DNA of 21,394 nucleotides from Acanthaster planci (lineage: Eukaryota > Echinodermata > Asteroidea > Valvatida > Acanthasteridae), in the NCBI RefSeq assembly GCF_001949145.1, contig NW_019091378.1, positions 13,117 through 34,510 on the forward strand, written 5' to 3'. The notes under the pieces were generated by a model that was given only the letters and a program-made list of their open reading frames with translations, was not told the DNA's origin and made no database searches. This document shows, one piece after another, positions 9,144-21,100 of the stretch. How positions within the stretch are numbered: the first letter of the stretch is position 1; every line of letters begins with the position of its first letter. The position numbers and the translations under genes were made by a program.

Positions 9144-12100
9144 CTGAACAGAGAAAATCAGAGATAAATAGCATTATTCAATGACTGTCATACAACGTTC
9201 TTACAGGATCCTACAACGCTTAAAGATCATGCAAAGGTGGATACTTCACACTGCGCAGCGTCACTCATGTTTTTTAAATTGCCCAGCACCACAGCTGCTC
9301 AAAGGGTACGTTATCACAGCAAAAGATATTCCTTGAATCAAGTAATCAGCAGACCTCTTCAGGCTGATTAGCACTACATTCAACAAGCTCATGAACCTTC
9401 CACGCTGACACTCGTTAGTATAAAGCGAGCACATGTCACAGGCTATTCAAATGATATATGACAAAAGTATTCCTTTGTCAACTGTGAGTCCCTTTACTTA
9501 CATGAATGAGCAATTTTGTGAAGGGACTTGGGACTGGACTTGTGATGGATCCATCTATAACAACTGAATTCCACTGACAGCGTCAGTCCCACGCACTTTA
9601 CACACCGTAGCTCTTCTGAGTAAATGTTCATACAAAACGAGATGTTAAAACAAGGCAGCACTTACCACATCGTGCATCCCGTAAACTAATCCGCACCGAG
9701 CCATGGGGACAGACTTGTGTGCCGTAGGTCTGGGTCCTCTCAGTGTCTATGTCATAAACCTGAGCATCCATTTTCACAGCAAACAGGCCTGACGCAGAAT
9801 GATTGATCAGACGAAGCGCTGAGTCTTGCAGTTCATTGATGGCCTCCACCATGCTGCTTTGGGTGGACACTGGATGGGTTGTACAGAGAAAGAGGACAGA
9901 TAGTCACATACTAAACTATAGTCAGATAGTCAAACTATAGTCACATATATAGTTAAACTATAGTCACATAGTTAAACTATAGTTACTATAGTTACTATAG
10001 TTACTATATTTAAACTATAGTCACATACTAAACTATAGTCAGATAGTTTACTGGTCATCGTCCAGACCTATATATCATCCACGACCTCCCTTTATATTTC
10101 TCTTCACCTTCAGATGAAAAATTTACAGCATGTTTTGAAGTTCGCTAATCTTATCTCAGTCACTACGCCACTGCCCTCATTCCAAGTGAAAGTTTTCTCC
10201 ACTGTACGAAAGGTGAGAGCTTGAAGGCTGATCCCATTGGTATAGCATGCTCAAAACATGGCTTACCGCCTTAGCCAAGAAATATCTGGTTTGACCAAGT
10301 AAATGATTGCTACATATACCAATGTTGTCTTGTCATGGAGTATATTGCTAACTTTTGGAAGTGACTGAATGGAAGGTAATTATAGGAAACAATAGCTGAG
10401 GCCATTTGAAGTTGCAGCAGCCACTCTGAGCAACAACTTTCAGCCTTCTTCCGTGTCCATCGGATGAGCAAGGAGAATAGACACTCAGCTGCTAATCTGT
10501 TTTGAACTTTGCTGTTTGTAGCTGTCATTACTTTCTTAATGAATATTTGAATGAATTGAACCACTCTGAATGGCCAATGACCGACCTGCTCGCTAGTTTA
10601 TCATTTATATATATATGTAAATGCGATCGTGTATGATACCTTGTGCACTGGTCAGGTTCTGTTGGTCAGGGACATGGACATCCCGTTCCAGCCTCATGGT
10701 AATTTGGATCGGCTCAACGGATCGACGGCGACGTCTGCGGGTGTGGTCTGCTGAATTCTGGGTACTGCAGCCACTGACCTAAGGTGTAAGGGATCAACAT
10801 GATGTACACATCACAACCAATGGTTTATGATCAAGTTCTGTAAAGCATCTGCTGGAGCTGTGTCCAGATCAACTGGCTATGGCTGAGTGTAACACACAGC
10901 TCTCTAATACATCAGCTCAGGCTGTGTCCAGATCAACTGGCTGTGGCTGAGTGTAACACACAGCTCTCTAATACATTAGCTCAGGCTGTGTCCAGATCAA
11001 CTGGCTATGGCTGAGTGTAACACACAGCTCTCTAATACATCAGCTCAGACTTCTAATGGAAACAACCCGTGAGGTGAGGATAAAACATTAATTTCACAAA
11101 AGGGAAAGATTTGTGTGTAAACATTTATTAATTATTATTTGCCACATAAAGCCAAAAAAGCCTAGGAGGGCATATTTGTGAGGTGGGCTGCCATACGTCT
11201 GAATGGGTAAGAGCTGGCGCATCAGTGGCCAACAAATCACTGCATCAAACGACCGCTCTGATACCGCATTGTGTTTGTTACTGTGGTGATCTACTCTACA
11301 CGTGCACAATGAAGACATCAAGGCTAAGTGCAATTGCAGTGAGAAGACGTAACAGCGAGCACTTGCCTCATCGGTTGTGTAGTTCCTTGTTAAGCTATAA
11401 ACGGTCGACTTACCTGGGCACGTCTCACAGTACAGGAGCTGTCCTGCACACAGCTGAGAGACTGTAGGTTCAAGGTGATTCTGTCACTGACTGACTGATA
11501 AACCAGGCTATCTCTAACAGGGTCAACCCCATTACAGGTCAGGTCAGTGGAGTAAGCCAGGTTCATCTGCATGGCAACCTTATTAGGGGGCCTGAACTCT
11601 GCAGAAGACAGGAATGTGAAGAGACAACTGAGCATGCTCTGTAACTCTGTCAAAACAGTGGTAACAATGTGAAGAGACAACTGAGCATGCTCTGTAACTC
11701 TGTCAAAACAGTGGTAACAATGTGAAGAGACAATTGAGCATGCTCTGTAACTCTGTCAAAACAGTGGTAACAATGTGAAGAGACAACTGAGCATGCTCTG
11801 TAACTCTGTCAAAACAGTGGTAACAATTATAATTGGTTTAAACTTGTTACAAATGGATTCTTATTTTAGAGGTTGGCTACAGGCCTAAATTCTGTTTATG
11901 TGATCAAGTGATTCACACATACATGTAGATGTCAGATCTTGCTATGCTTGTGATGTAACCTACAATCATCACCTACATTTGATGCTGCACAAAGGAAAAT
12001 CTAGCTGAACCAGTATTTGAACTTTAAATCTTTTGAATACATTTCTGGTGCATTGCCAAATGAATGATCTAACTGGTCCAAAGACCAAGGATGAATGCCG

Positions 12101-15100
12101 AGTCCCATGGTCTAGACGCTGCTCTGCAGGTGCTTATCTGTCGTGAGCAGAAATGATAGGTGGGATCTTTTCACATAGCAATGATGGTCCTTTGGTGCAA
12201 ACTCATCATGACTGTGCACAGGTTCACGCCCATTTGGCACTCACGTACTGAGCATGTGCAACCAATTTCTGTTTGAATGCACAGTCTCTGCATGTAAGCC
12301 AGGCATATGCACAAGCCCAGTTGAAAATCTTCCTAACAAGCTGTCTCTTCTTGGCTGGATCAGGAAAACCTTAAACTCAGGGTGGGTTGATTGTTGAATT
12401 GGTTTTGGTGAGATGAGACAGTCTGCTGGCATTATCTGCTGCACTGGACAATAACTGTTGGAATTGGTTGACAAGTGATAAAGCAAACAGCACAGGTGAT
12501 GAAATCGCACTCACTTGTACACCGCGGAAGGGCCGCTCTTGGATTGTCCTGTGTCTCGTGGGACCACCTGTAGTTGGTAGATGGGCCACATCGGTAGAAG
12601 GGTAAAACGGCCCGGCTGAATGCGTAGCCTGGCCAGCAGGAGGTGGTACAATTCTGCTCCTCTCCTCGAAGTTGGCAGACTAGGTTTCCTTTGGAGGGGC
12701 GTGTCAATTGCCTACAGCCTGAAAGAAAGTGAGAGACAGAGTGGTGAAAACCGCTCATTGCAGGGCAACTTTCCTAAAGTTCTCATCTGTGGACTTGTTT
12801 TTTCTGCCTGTCATTATGAAGTCCAGAATACAATGGAGGGACAAGGAACCTGACTATATCTCATTTAACACTCAGGCTGCATTCGAATCTCTTATCTAGA
12901 GCTAGGTCTAGGTCTTCACTCCATTGGAAATACGTGGAGACGAGTAGACGATAGACCTAGCCGTAGCTCTGGAAGCCCGTTTCGGACACGGCCTCAGCTC
13001 AATCCTGCCTTACGTGGTACATGTAGGTGCAGATGGAAGTGTGGCAGAGCCACAAATTAGTTAGTGATTGAACCCCTTCACGCCGGATTCTTTTGACCGT
13101 GACTGTTGGGCTGCGGTATGCCCAGTATGCAAAGCTTTGCCCATCAGCAGGCCCCATTGAACCAGCAGCTGCACGATGAGAATGTATGTGTGGTACGCAC
13201 TAATCCTCACACAATGGTGCGGCATTTGCCGTCCTCCGTCACAAAGGGGTTAAGACACTTTTTGCATAGCAGTAGCTCCCCCTTTAAAATATTTCGCCTT
13301 AGTTTAGAGTCCCCCTTCCTTTTCCTAGTAGTGTGTTCCCCTGTCAATTAGTTTTGCCCTAGTCTCCCCATATAATGCAGCCACATCGTCTGGCCACACT
13401 GAATGTGGCAAATCAGCAAGGACCAGTCATCTTATATGTACTGTTCCTCCTAACTGGAGTGTGGTTTTCTGCTTGAGTCCTGGCTGCTAGAAGTCAGTGA
13501 TTGAAGTCATATACTCATGAGGTCCATTTTACACACTGTGTTGGTTAACTGGTTCTTTGTTTATCTCGATTTTAATTGCTGGTTTACTGTGTTGGGTTTT
13601 TAGGTTCTCCATTTCTAAATCTCTGGATTTGGTGAAGTTTTATTGAATTTTCATCTTTTTTTTAGGTTTAATAGAAGTAGTTGGTTTTTCATCTGATTGT
13701 TTCAGCAAATAAATTCTTTTGGCTATTTTAATACCTAGAAGTATGTGCCTGAGTCCTTATTTATTCAGTTTCTTCCCTGCGACGAGTAGTTAGTTCTTCT
13801 GTAGTATCGCAAGTTCCCTTTTGTAAGACTTAACGTGCCATTTTTATGTATTAAAAATGGATGAATGTTATCTGTGAACCAACTGAGTTGCACGACACAA
13901 AAAGAGTTCACAAACAGATGGCATAAGGCTCTGACCATCCTAAGCCAAAAACCTTTCCACGTGTGAGCTACTGCTTTTTAAACTTCCAAGATGGAGTGAA
14001 ATCAGTGAAATGGCCTAACGACTTCACAAGCTGGTGTGGTACTTGAATGCAAGTTTCAGGCAGATAGTTTAAAGTTTCATATAATTTTTGCTCATCCAAT
14101 CGCTCTGCGCAGCTGGTCAATTCTGCTTGAAATTTTCAACTTTACTTCCCTTTTTTGAAACAATCTTTCACAGCTGTGAATAAAAGACTATAGGCAATTG
14201 GCTGATGGGAGATTATTGACAAATTGTGCAGTAAGATTGATCAATCACACAACGATCAAGTGACTGACCAACTGCGCCAAATGTAATACACCCTAACTTG
14301 GGCAGGATTCGGCCGATGCTCCAATCACTGGACCTGCACAGGTGCCCCTGCCACTGGATGGCAACGATGATCAGAGATCTGCATTACACTGTTGACTCTG
14401 CAGTGAATGGACCTACACAAGGACCACCCATATGAGATAAGATGGATGGTGATGGCACTCACTAGGGCATGGTCCGGTGTTGCACTGTTGGGTTTCAGAG
14501 GTTGGACCATCACAGGTGCTACCGCCATAGGCTGGGCGGGGGTTGGTGCAGGACCGGCGACGGGTCTGGGTACCACCTTCACAGGACCGGCTGCAGTCAC
14601 TCCATTCAGTCCACTCACTCCAGCCTCCATCAACTAGTTGTAGAAAAAAAAATGCTTAAAATTGTCCCTCTTAGTTCAAGGAATGGGGAAAATGAATTCT
14701 TTGCAATTCTTTGAAATTGCAATAAATGGATAGTTTTAGCATTGTCCACATAGCTTTGCCATACTAATTCAAACATATTCATCAGTAAATGCAACTTGAA
14801 CATTAGCCACCATTTACATTACATACTGGTGTGGGTGACGTTTTATTTCTCCACTTTTGCAATGTAGTCAACCTTAAAGATGCCCGTTTTGTTCTGCGTT
14901 GTCACGATATTGTTCCATTCTTCAATAAATTGTAATATTTTTCAGTTGTCATGACTGTACCTCTTCTCAGCTCACAGGCTTGTCCCGAGAACCCCAGTGA
15001 GCACTGGCAGGTGAAATTGCCTATCCCATCAACGCAGGTTCCTCCATTGTCACAAGGGCTGGAGTCTGTTCCACAATCGTCAATGTTTGTCTGACAGCGT

Positions 15101-18100
15101 TGGCCAGTGAAGCCCAGGGGACATTGGCAGATAAACTGATTGACATCATCAATGCAGGTACTGCCTGAAGCACAAGGGTTGCTGGCACAGTCGTCCACCA
15201 CTGGACAGAGAGAAAAAAAAATCAGGTTGACAATGTTCAGTGCACAATCTTCAGGTCACTGCCAACAGGAGCAATCCCGATGAGATCTGAAAGCTTTTCA
15301 TGGTGGAGATAGCAAGTAAATCAAGGAGCAATCCATAATACACTGTGACACCAAGTACTGGCCTAAGGCATCACTGATTGATAACAGACTACTATTGGGC
15401 TGCCACTGATGTGAGCTGATTTTCAAAGAAATATACTCTCACATGACTGGTTTTGACCACACAGTGTGTGATGGAGTACTATCTGGACCAACCAGCACAG
15501 CGGTCTTGAATCGAGACTATGCACCACAAAGTATTTGTAGTGCATTTTTGTACTTTACAATTAACTTTCTCTCGACATCATCCTGCACTGAATAACTGGT
15601 CGGGCACTTTGTGTCACTTTCAGGGCCAAACCAGCACCAGCCTATGTGGCAGTTTTCCAAAACTTGGCTGCCTCTGTATTCAAAAGCTGCATTTTCACAG
15701 ATTAAGTCATATAACTAGACCCCCATACATGCCATGTGCTCCATGCATCTCCATTTTCTGTCACAGATATATCCAGTGGTAAAAGTATGGGGCCAAGGCT
15801 CTGAGGATGTTCATTCAGTCTCAACAGCACAGATTCAAACTGACTGTGGAGCTATATGTCTGTGCACATGTTTTGTGAAGGCCAAAACAAAGTTGAGATT
15901 TTGAGGAGGGTGCAATGTTGTGTCACTATTTGTGACCTGTTCTGCGAACTGAATAAATCATAAAGCAATTTTTTCTCAGAAATGTTGTTTCAGTTTGTAG
16001 TTGGTTTGTATGTATCATTCATTTTGGTATCCTCATAAATATGGACATTGAGGGTGAAAGTGTTGAGAGTTTCACTGATTTCAAAGGTATGGGCTCTTTA
16101 AAAGGCCTGTTACTCAAATGTGGCTCGGTCACTTGTGACTCAATTTCCCCATAACAGGTCATATTTTACTGTCAGGAGTTGGCCACTCATCAGCACCTTC
16201 TGCACAGCCGTGAGTCCACTGTGCATTTGTTACTCAAACTTCTCTTTCTTGGCCACAAAGCTTGAAGTCAATTTCAAAGCAGTCCAGCAGTTTATTTATT
16301 CACCAAGTATGATACTACATCAATGCTAAGAATTGATCTGTCACTTATCCAGGGGGGGAAAGAATGGCTTAAAAGGGGCTGGACTACGGGACAGATCAAA
16401 GCCTCACCGTCACACTTTGTAGGCATAAAAAATTGGATTCGTCCAAGTGAAGCCTTGTCCATGAAGTCAGCAGCGGCGATAACATTGCCAGGGGCAACCT
16501 GGTCGCAGGTCTGCGCGTACTGTTGAATGACAGAGGCAGTGTGCACTGCATCCCACAGGTGCACGTTACTCAGGGAACCGGTGAAACATTCCAACTGGGT
16601 ATCAGCTACAGACAATAACAATATAAAAGGACACTGCTCTGTCAAATGTGTAATGACCAGATATAAAGAAGCCTAAAAGAGAAACACTTTGGGGCACGAT
16701 GCTTGCTGGTATTGTCTCACGATGAAATTGCTTTTTATTAACTTCTTTAGGAAACTTTACAATTTTTTAAAAACAACTTGATCTCACATAACTAGCTAAC
16801 ACATAACAATCTCATTGCAATCTGGTGACACAATCAAATCCATGCATCACCTCTCATGTGTATGCACTTGTGCTCCCACACAACTGCACTGAGCCAACAA
16901 GTGCTTTGCTTAATAATGAAATATGGAGACACCATAGAAAAACCACTGTTACAAAGGAGAAAGCCAACCAACCACTCGACTCATCATCACATCAGGAATC
17001 AATCGCAGGACTACAGTGAGAGGTGAGTGCTTCACACTCAAGCAAGTCCACACATCCATACAAATGGGATGTCGTTTTCAACAACTGTAGTAGCTTCAGA
17101 ATATGCTCCAAAAAATTAGTACATTTTATATGCTATGCAAGCATTATATGAGCCTGTGCTAACTTTCTGTGCTTACATTCCCAAAACAACTTTGGAGGAA
17201 ACTCAGTGTGGTGTACTCACCGGCATTACGTAGCTCACCCAGCATGAACTCCCCTCCACTGTCAATAACAGTGCCCGGTCTGATCATGAAACCCATCGTG
17301 TACAGATACCCATCTCGGTAGACCCTGACAACGCCACCGTGCTCGTTCCATGAGATGGCAAGGTGATGCCAATGGTCGTCATTCACAGAGATGGAGGAGG
17401 AAAACTGGTACCTGTGCCACGAGGACAAAGCAGCAGGGATTATGATGTTGATACGCTGATGTCACAATCTCATCTGGTTCCCGACTGACTAAACAATGTA
17501 TATTATCTCCATGTCAATCACAGCCATTCACAGCATTCTATTTCAACATTACTCATTATTCCGTTTTGTCTCACTTAACTACATGTACAACAGCTCCATC
17601 ATTTAACAATGGACTGCTCTCACGGGGGAAGGTTGCTAGTAATCGATGGCCTTGCTAACGGCCATGCAGCATGGTTCTTTCACACACAGTTCTGATGACA
17701 GTATTTCCCCAATGGTCCAGTGAATCGGTCAATGCAAATGGCCAACATTCCAGTGCTGAAAGTTCCACGTTGAAAGGGGTCCACTGGGTGGTCCGGATCG
17801 ATTGTTTCCACGTTTTGATTCCAGAGACTTACTCCAGGTAAGTCAAGGGAAGAGTTGTCAAAATGAGAGGAACTCACCCTTGAATGTAGACTTGCAATGC
17901 CCCAGGATTGCTGATAGCAAACTCTGCATTGTCCAGTGTCTGTCCCGAGCTCTGGGTTGTATACGCTAGGATGACTCCCTCAGCTGTAGCCGTGCGAATC
18001 CACATCATTATGGTGAACGCTGCCAGTGGTTCGTTAACAGCGTGACTCAAAGTAACAAATTGCATGTGTCGACTGCCACTGAACTCCATGTCAAAGTTGG

Positions 18101-21100
18101 ACAGTGCATCTGGTGAGACGGGTATTAAGAGCCAATGTGTAACAATGCCCTACCACAAGCGCCAATGAAAAGCAATGAATTCAGTCTCTTTTCTGTTTTG
18201 TGCCAACAACGGGCTGAGTCGCACTCAAATCAATGATACTGCATCGCGTTCACATTTGTCTGAGGACGGCCAAAGTGCCCATGGTATATAAATGCGTATG
18301 TGGTCTCGTGATGTCCGAGGACGGCCAAAGTGCCCATGGTAAATAAATGCATATGTGGTCTCATGATAAACTCTGGAATCCCCCAAAAAAGGAATGCAAA
18401 AATCTTACGATGGCTGCAATATGTGCCAATAAATCCTGGTCTGCATCTGCACTGGTATTGGTTGACACCATCAATGCACTGAGCTCCATTTTGACAAAGG
18501 TGGCTGTCACATTCATTGATATCCTGCTCACATTCAGGGCCACTGTAATCAGAAACACACAGCAAACCAATACTATCGTCTTGCTTCACACTGTCATAGT
18601 GTTACCATTAACTGCATGTTAGAGAGAACTCCAATGAATACAAATCATGAATTGTACCAACCTGTAGCCTGGTGGACAGTCACAGGAGTACATGTTGAGC
18701 CCATTGACGCATGTACCACCGTGCAGGCAAGGGTTGGGTGTGCAGTTATCAATAGCTGCCTCGCATCGCAACCCGGTGAAACCTGAAGGAGACATTGAAA
18801 GTGACACTACTAACAACTCCCAACCAGAGTGCCTGATTATCCCAAGAGCTTCCACACTACCGTTTGCAGGCAATGCAAACCAAAAGGGAATAAAAATTGA
18901 AATTCCAACTGCATGGGACGTGTTTTCCTGATATGCATAGCTTCACATTTTTTGCCATATTCTTAATCATTCCACAACCCGCTGTTCAGTGTATCAAATT
19001 ATGCTGTCGAGAAAACAAAAAGCAATGTTCATTTGCACATCAAAACTGGTGAGGAAATTTCATTTTGAGTGCTAAAGCATAGACGGAGCAACAACTTGTT
19101 CTTCCATGTACCCCAACTTAGCACGACTGCCTTTCGAAAGTACACTTGAGTTTCTGGATCCAAAATATAGAATTTCTCCGCTACCTTTAAGCACAAACTG
19201 GAGTTATATCTCCTGTAAATTTATACGTTCCAATCTGTACATTTTCTCTAATCCAGTTTAACAATTTCCCATCCCAAATCCTCTAACTGTACATCACAAA
19301 ACTAACTTGCGAGCGTCCTCCTTGTATATTCACCATTACCTGGGTTTTTGGTTTGCCAGGTTTTTGCTCTTAAATGGGGTCTTGGACTTTTCTATGTGTT
19401 TTGGTGTACACAGCATGCTTACACAAGCTGTTGCTTATTTAGGGTTTTGCCACCATGTCTTAAAATTGATTTTCTGATTTGTAACTGTTAATATTTATGT
19501 AATACATGCTACCATAAAGGGGAAATAATACTATTACTAACTTTGTAAGAGCACAAAGCGATCTACTGTTTCAATCAGACTACAGCTTCCACGCCTGTTC
19601 ATAAGTATAAGATGTGTTTGGGTGTTGGTACACTTGTAGAATTTTATATCCATAGTGGAAGCACTACTAATGTGACTGGTCCTCTTTCGTCGGGATTTGT
19701 GTCAGAAGCAACACCACGTTGCCTGCTCTCGTGCCTGACATCACTGCTTACATACTGAAGGGGGCCACGTAAGTGGTCAAGGTATCACCAGTGACCAGTT
19801 TAATTTCAATATCAATTTTCAGTTTAATAACATTTATTCCCATAATTCTATGTATGGGATATGACAAAACTTTGTTTTTTGGTTATTTTTGGTCAGAAAA
19901 AGTTCTGAGCACACATCCACCGCAACTGAATAAAAGATGCTAGCTGCCACAATTTAACACATTTTCCTGTCGGCAAACGTGGTCTTTGAAAATCCTCTGA
20001 TTTATCACAGACTTGGCAGCTACCTTTCATCTACATGTTACTTCTTACAGTTGAAGCCTCAGTCACCTGTGAGCAGCCTTCCAACACAACTTGGTCAACA
20101 GTCATCTACAGGTTTGCCAATCATTTCAACATTACACAATTGTTTTCGTTCATCAGTGGTGGAAATTCAGAGACACTCTGAAGTAAAAATACAACAGCAT
20201 GTATGACAAACCCCCCAAATTATACAAATCTTCTTTACATCCCTCATTTTAACAGTCGACTGAAAAGACCCTCTAACTGCGATGCAATCTTTCACACAGG
20301 CTATAAATTTTGGGACAACTTTAACCCCTTGGGGTCTGTAAAAATGCCTATTGCAGTTTAATGGAGGATTTTCACTGTAGGACTGTTTTCAGGCAAAATA
20401 AACCAGTTGAGCAGCTAGGTTAAAACTCACTTTCCAGGAGCCATGGACACAGGTGATATTGTGCAAGTTACCTGGTTCACATATGCAGTGGTGTGTGCTG
20501 TTTCCAGTGGGCAGACATTGTGCACTGTTCTGGCACGGCTCAGCTGAGCAGATGTCTAAAGCCATCTCACAAAACTGTCCTGTGTAGCCTGGAGCACAGC
20601 GACAGGAATAACGGTTGGCCTGTGGGTAAGGACACAAACAACCACAGGGAATGGTCAGGTCTGTGGAAAAACACATTACTGATGGGCATCAGACGAAAGC
20701 TCTATCTTTGAAGGTGGTAACTCAGAGAGAAAGAACAGAAAGAACTGAGAATCTTGAGCTTGTGGTGCAAAATGTGGAGAAGGGAAGTAAAAGAAACTGA
20801 AGTAGAATGCACAGGCTCTTAAGAAAGGAAGACTGAAGGTTACCTAAGCTTAGGGCATAATGTTAGGTATAAAAAGTCAGAAGGGATCCCAATTTCAAAG
20901 ATAAAAAGCAGAATATTTCTCCACAAAGCACAAATAAAACTCATGCTTAAAGCTAGACTTCATGACAAAGTACATAAACACATACATATGGGGCATTACA
21001 GATCGTGTCAATCCCTTTTACGATATCATTTTATATCCTCACCTGATCAACACAGCTCGCTCCATTCAGACACTGATGGTTAACGCAATCATCAATATTA

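Noticed and set aside
10310-10564. 84-codon minus-strand open frame
   Set aside because: It lies inside an intron, the flanking exons join in phase without it, and no motif or suitable splice pair was seen.
10857-11824. Regular direct repeats as a CRISPR-like array
   Set aside because: The units are head-to-tail without unique spacers and lie in introns of an animal gene; they are minisatellites.
12870-12900. ATTCGAATC resembling a tRNA T-loop
   Set aside because: No acceptor stem, D-loop box or clover-leaf could be built around it; it belongs to a foldback element.
14325-14637. Ala/Pro/Val-rich open frames on both strands
   Set aside because: They are other frames of the TSP1 exon, whose correct frame shows six spaced cysteines and W-x-x-W-x-x-W.
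20321-20334. TTAACCCCTTGGGG as another MITE end
   Set aside because: No inverted partner end was found nearby.
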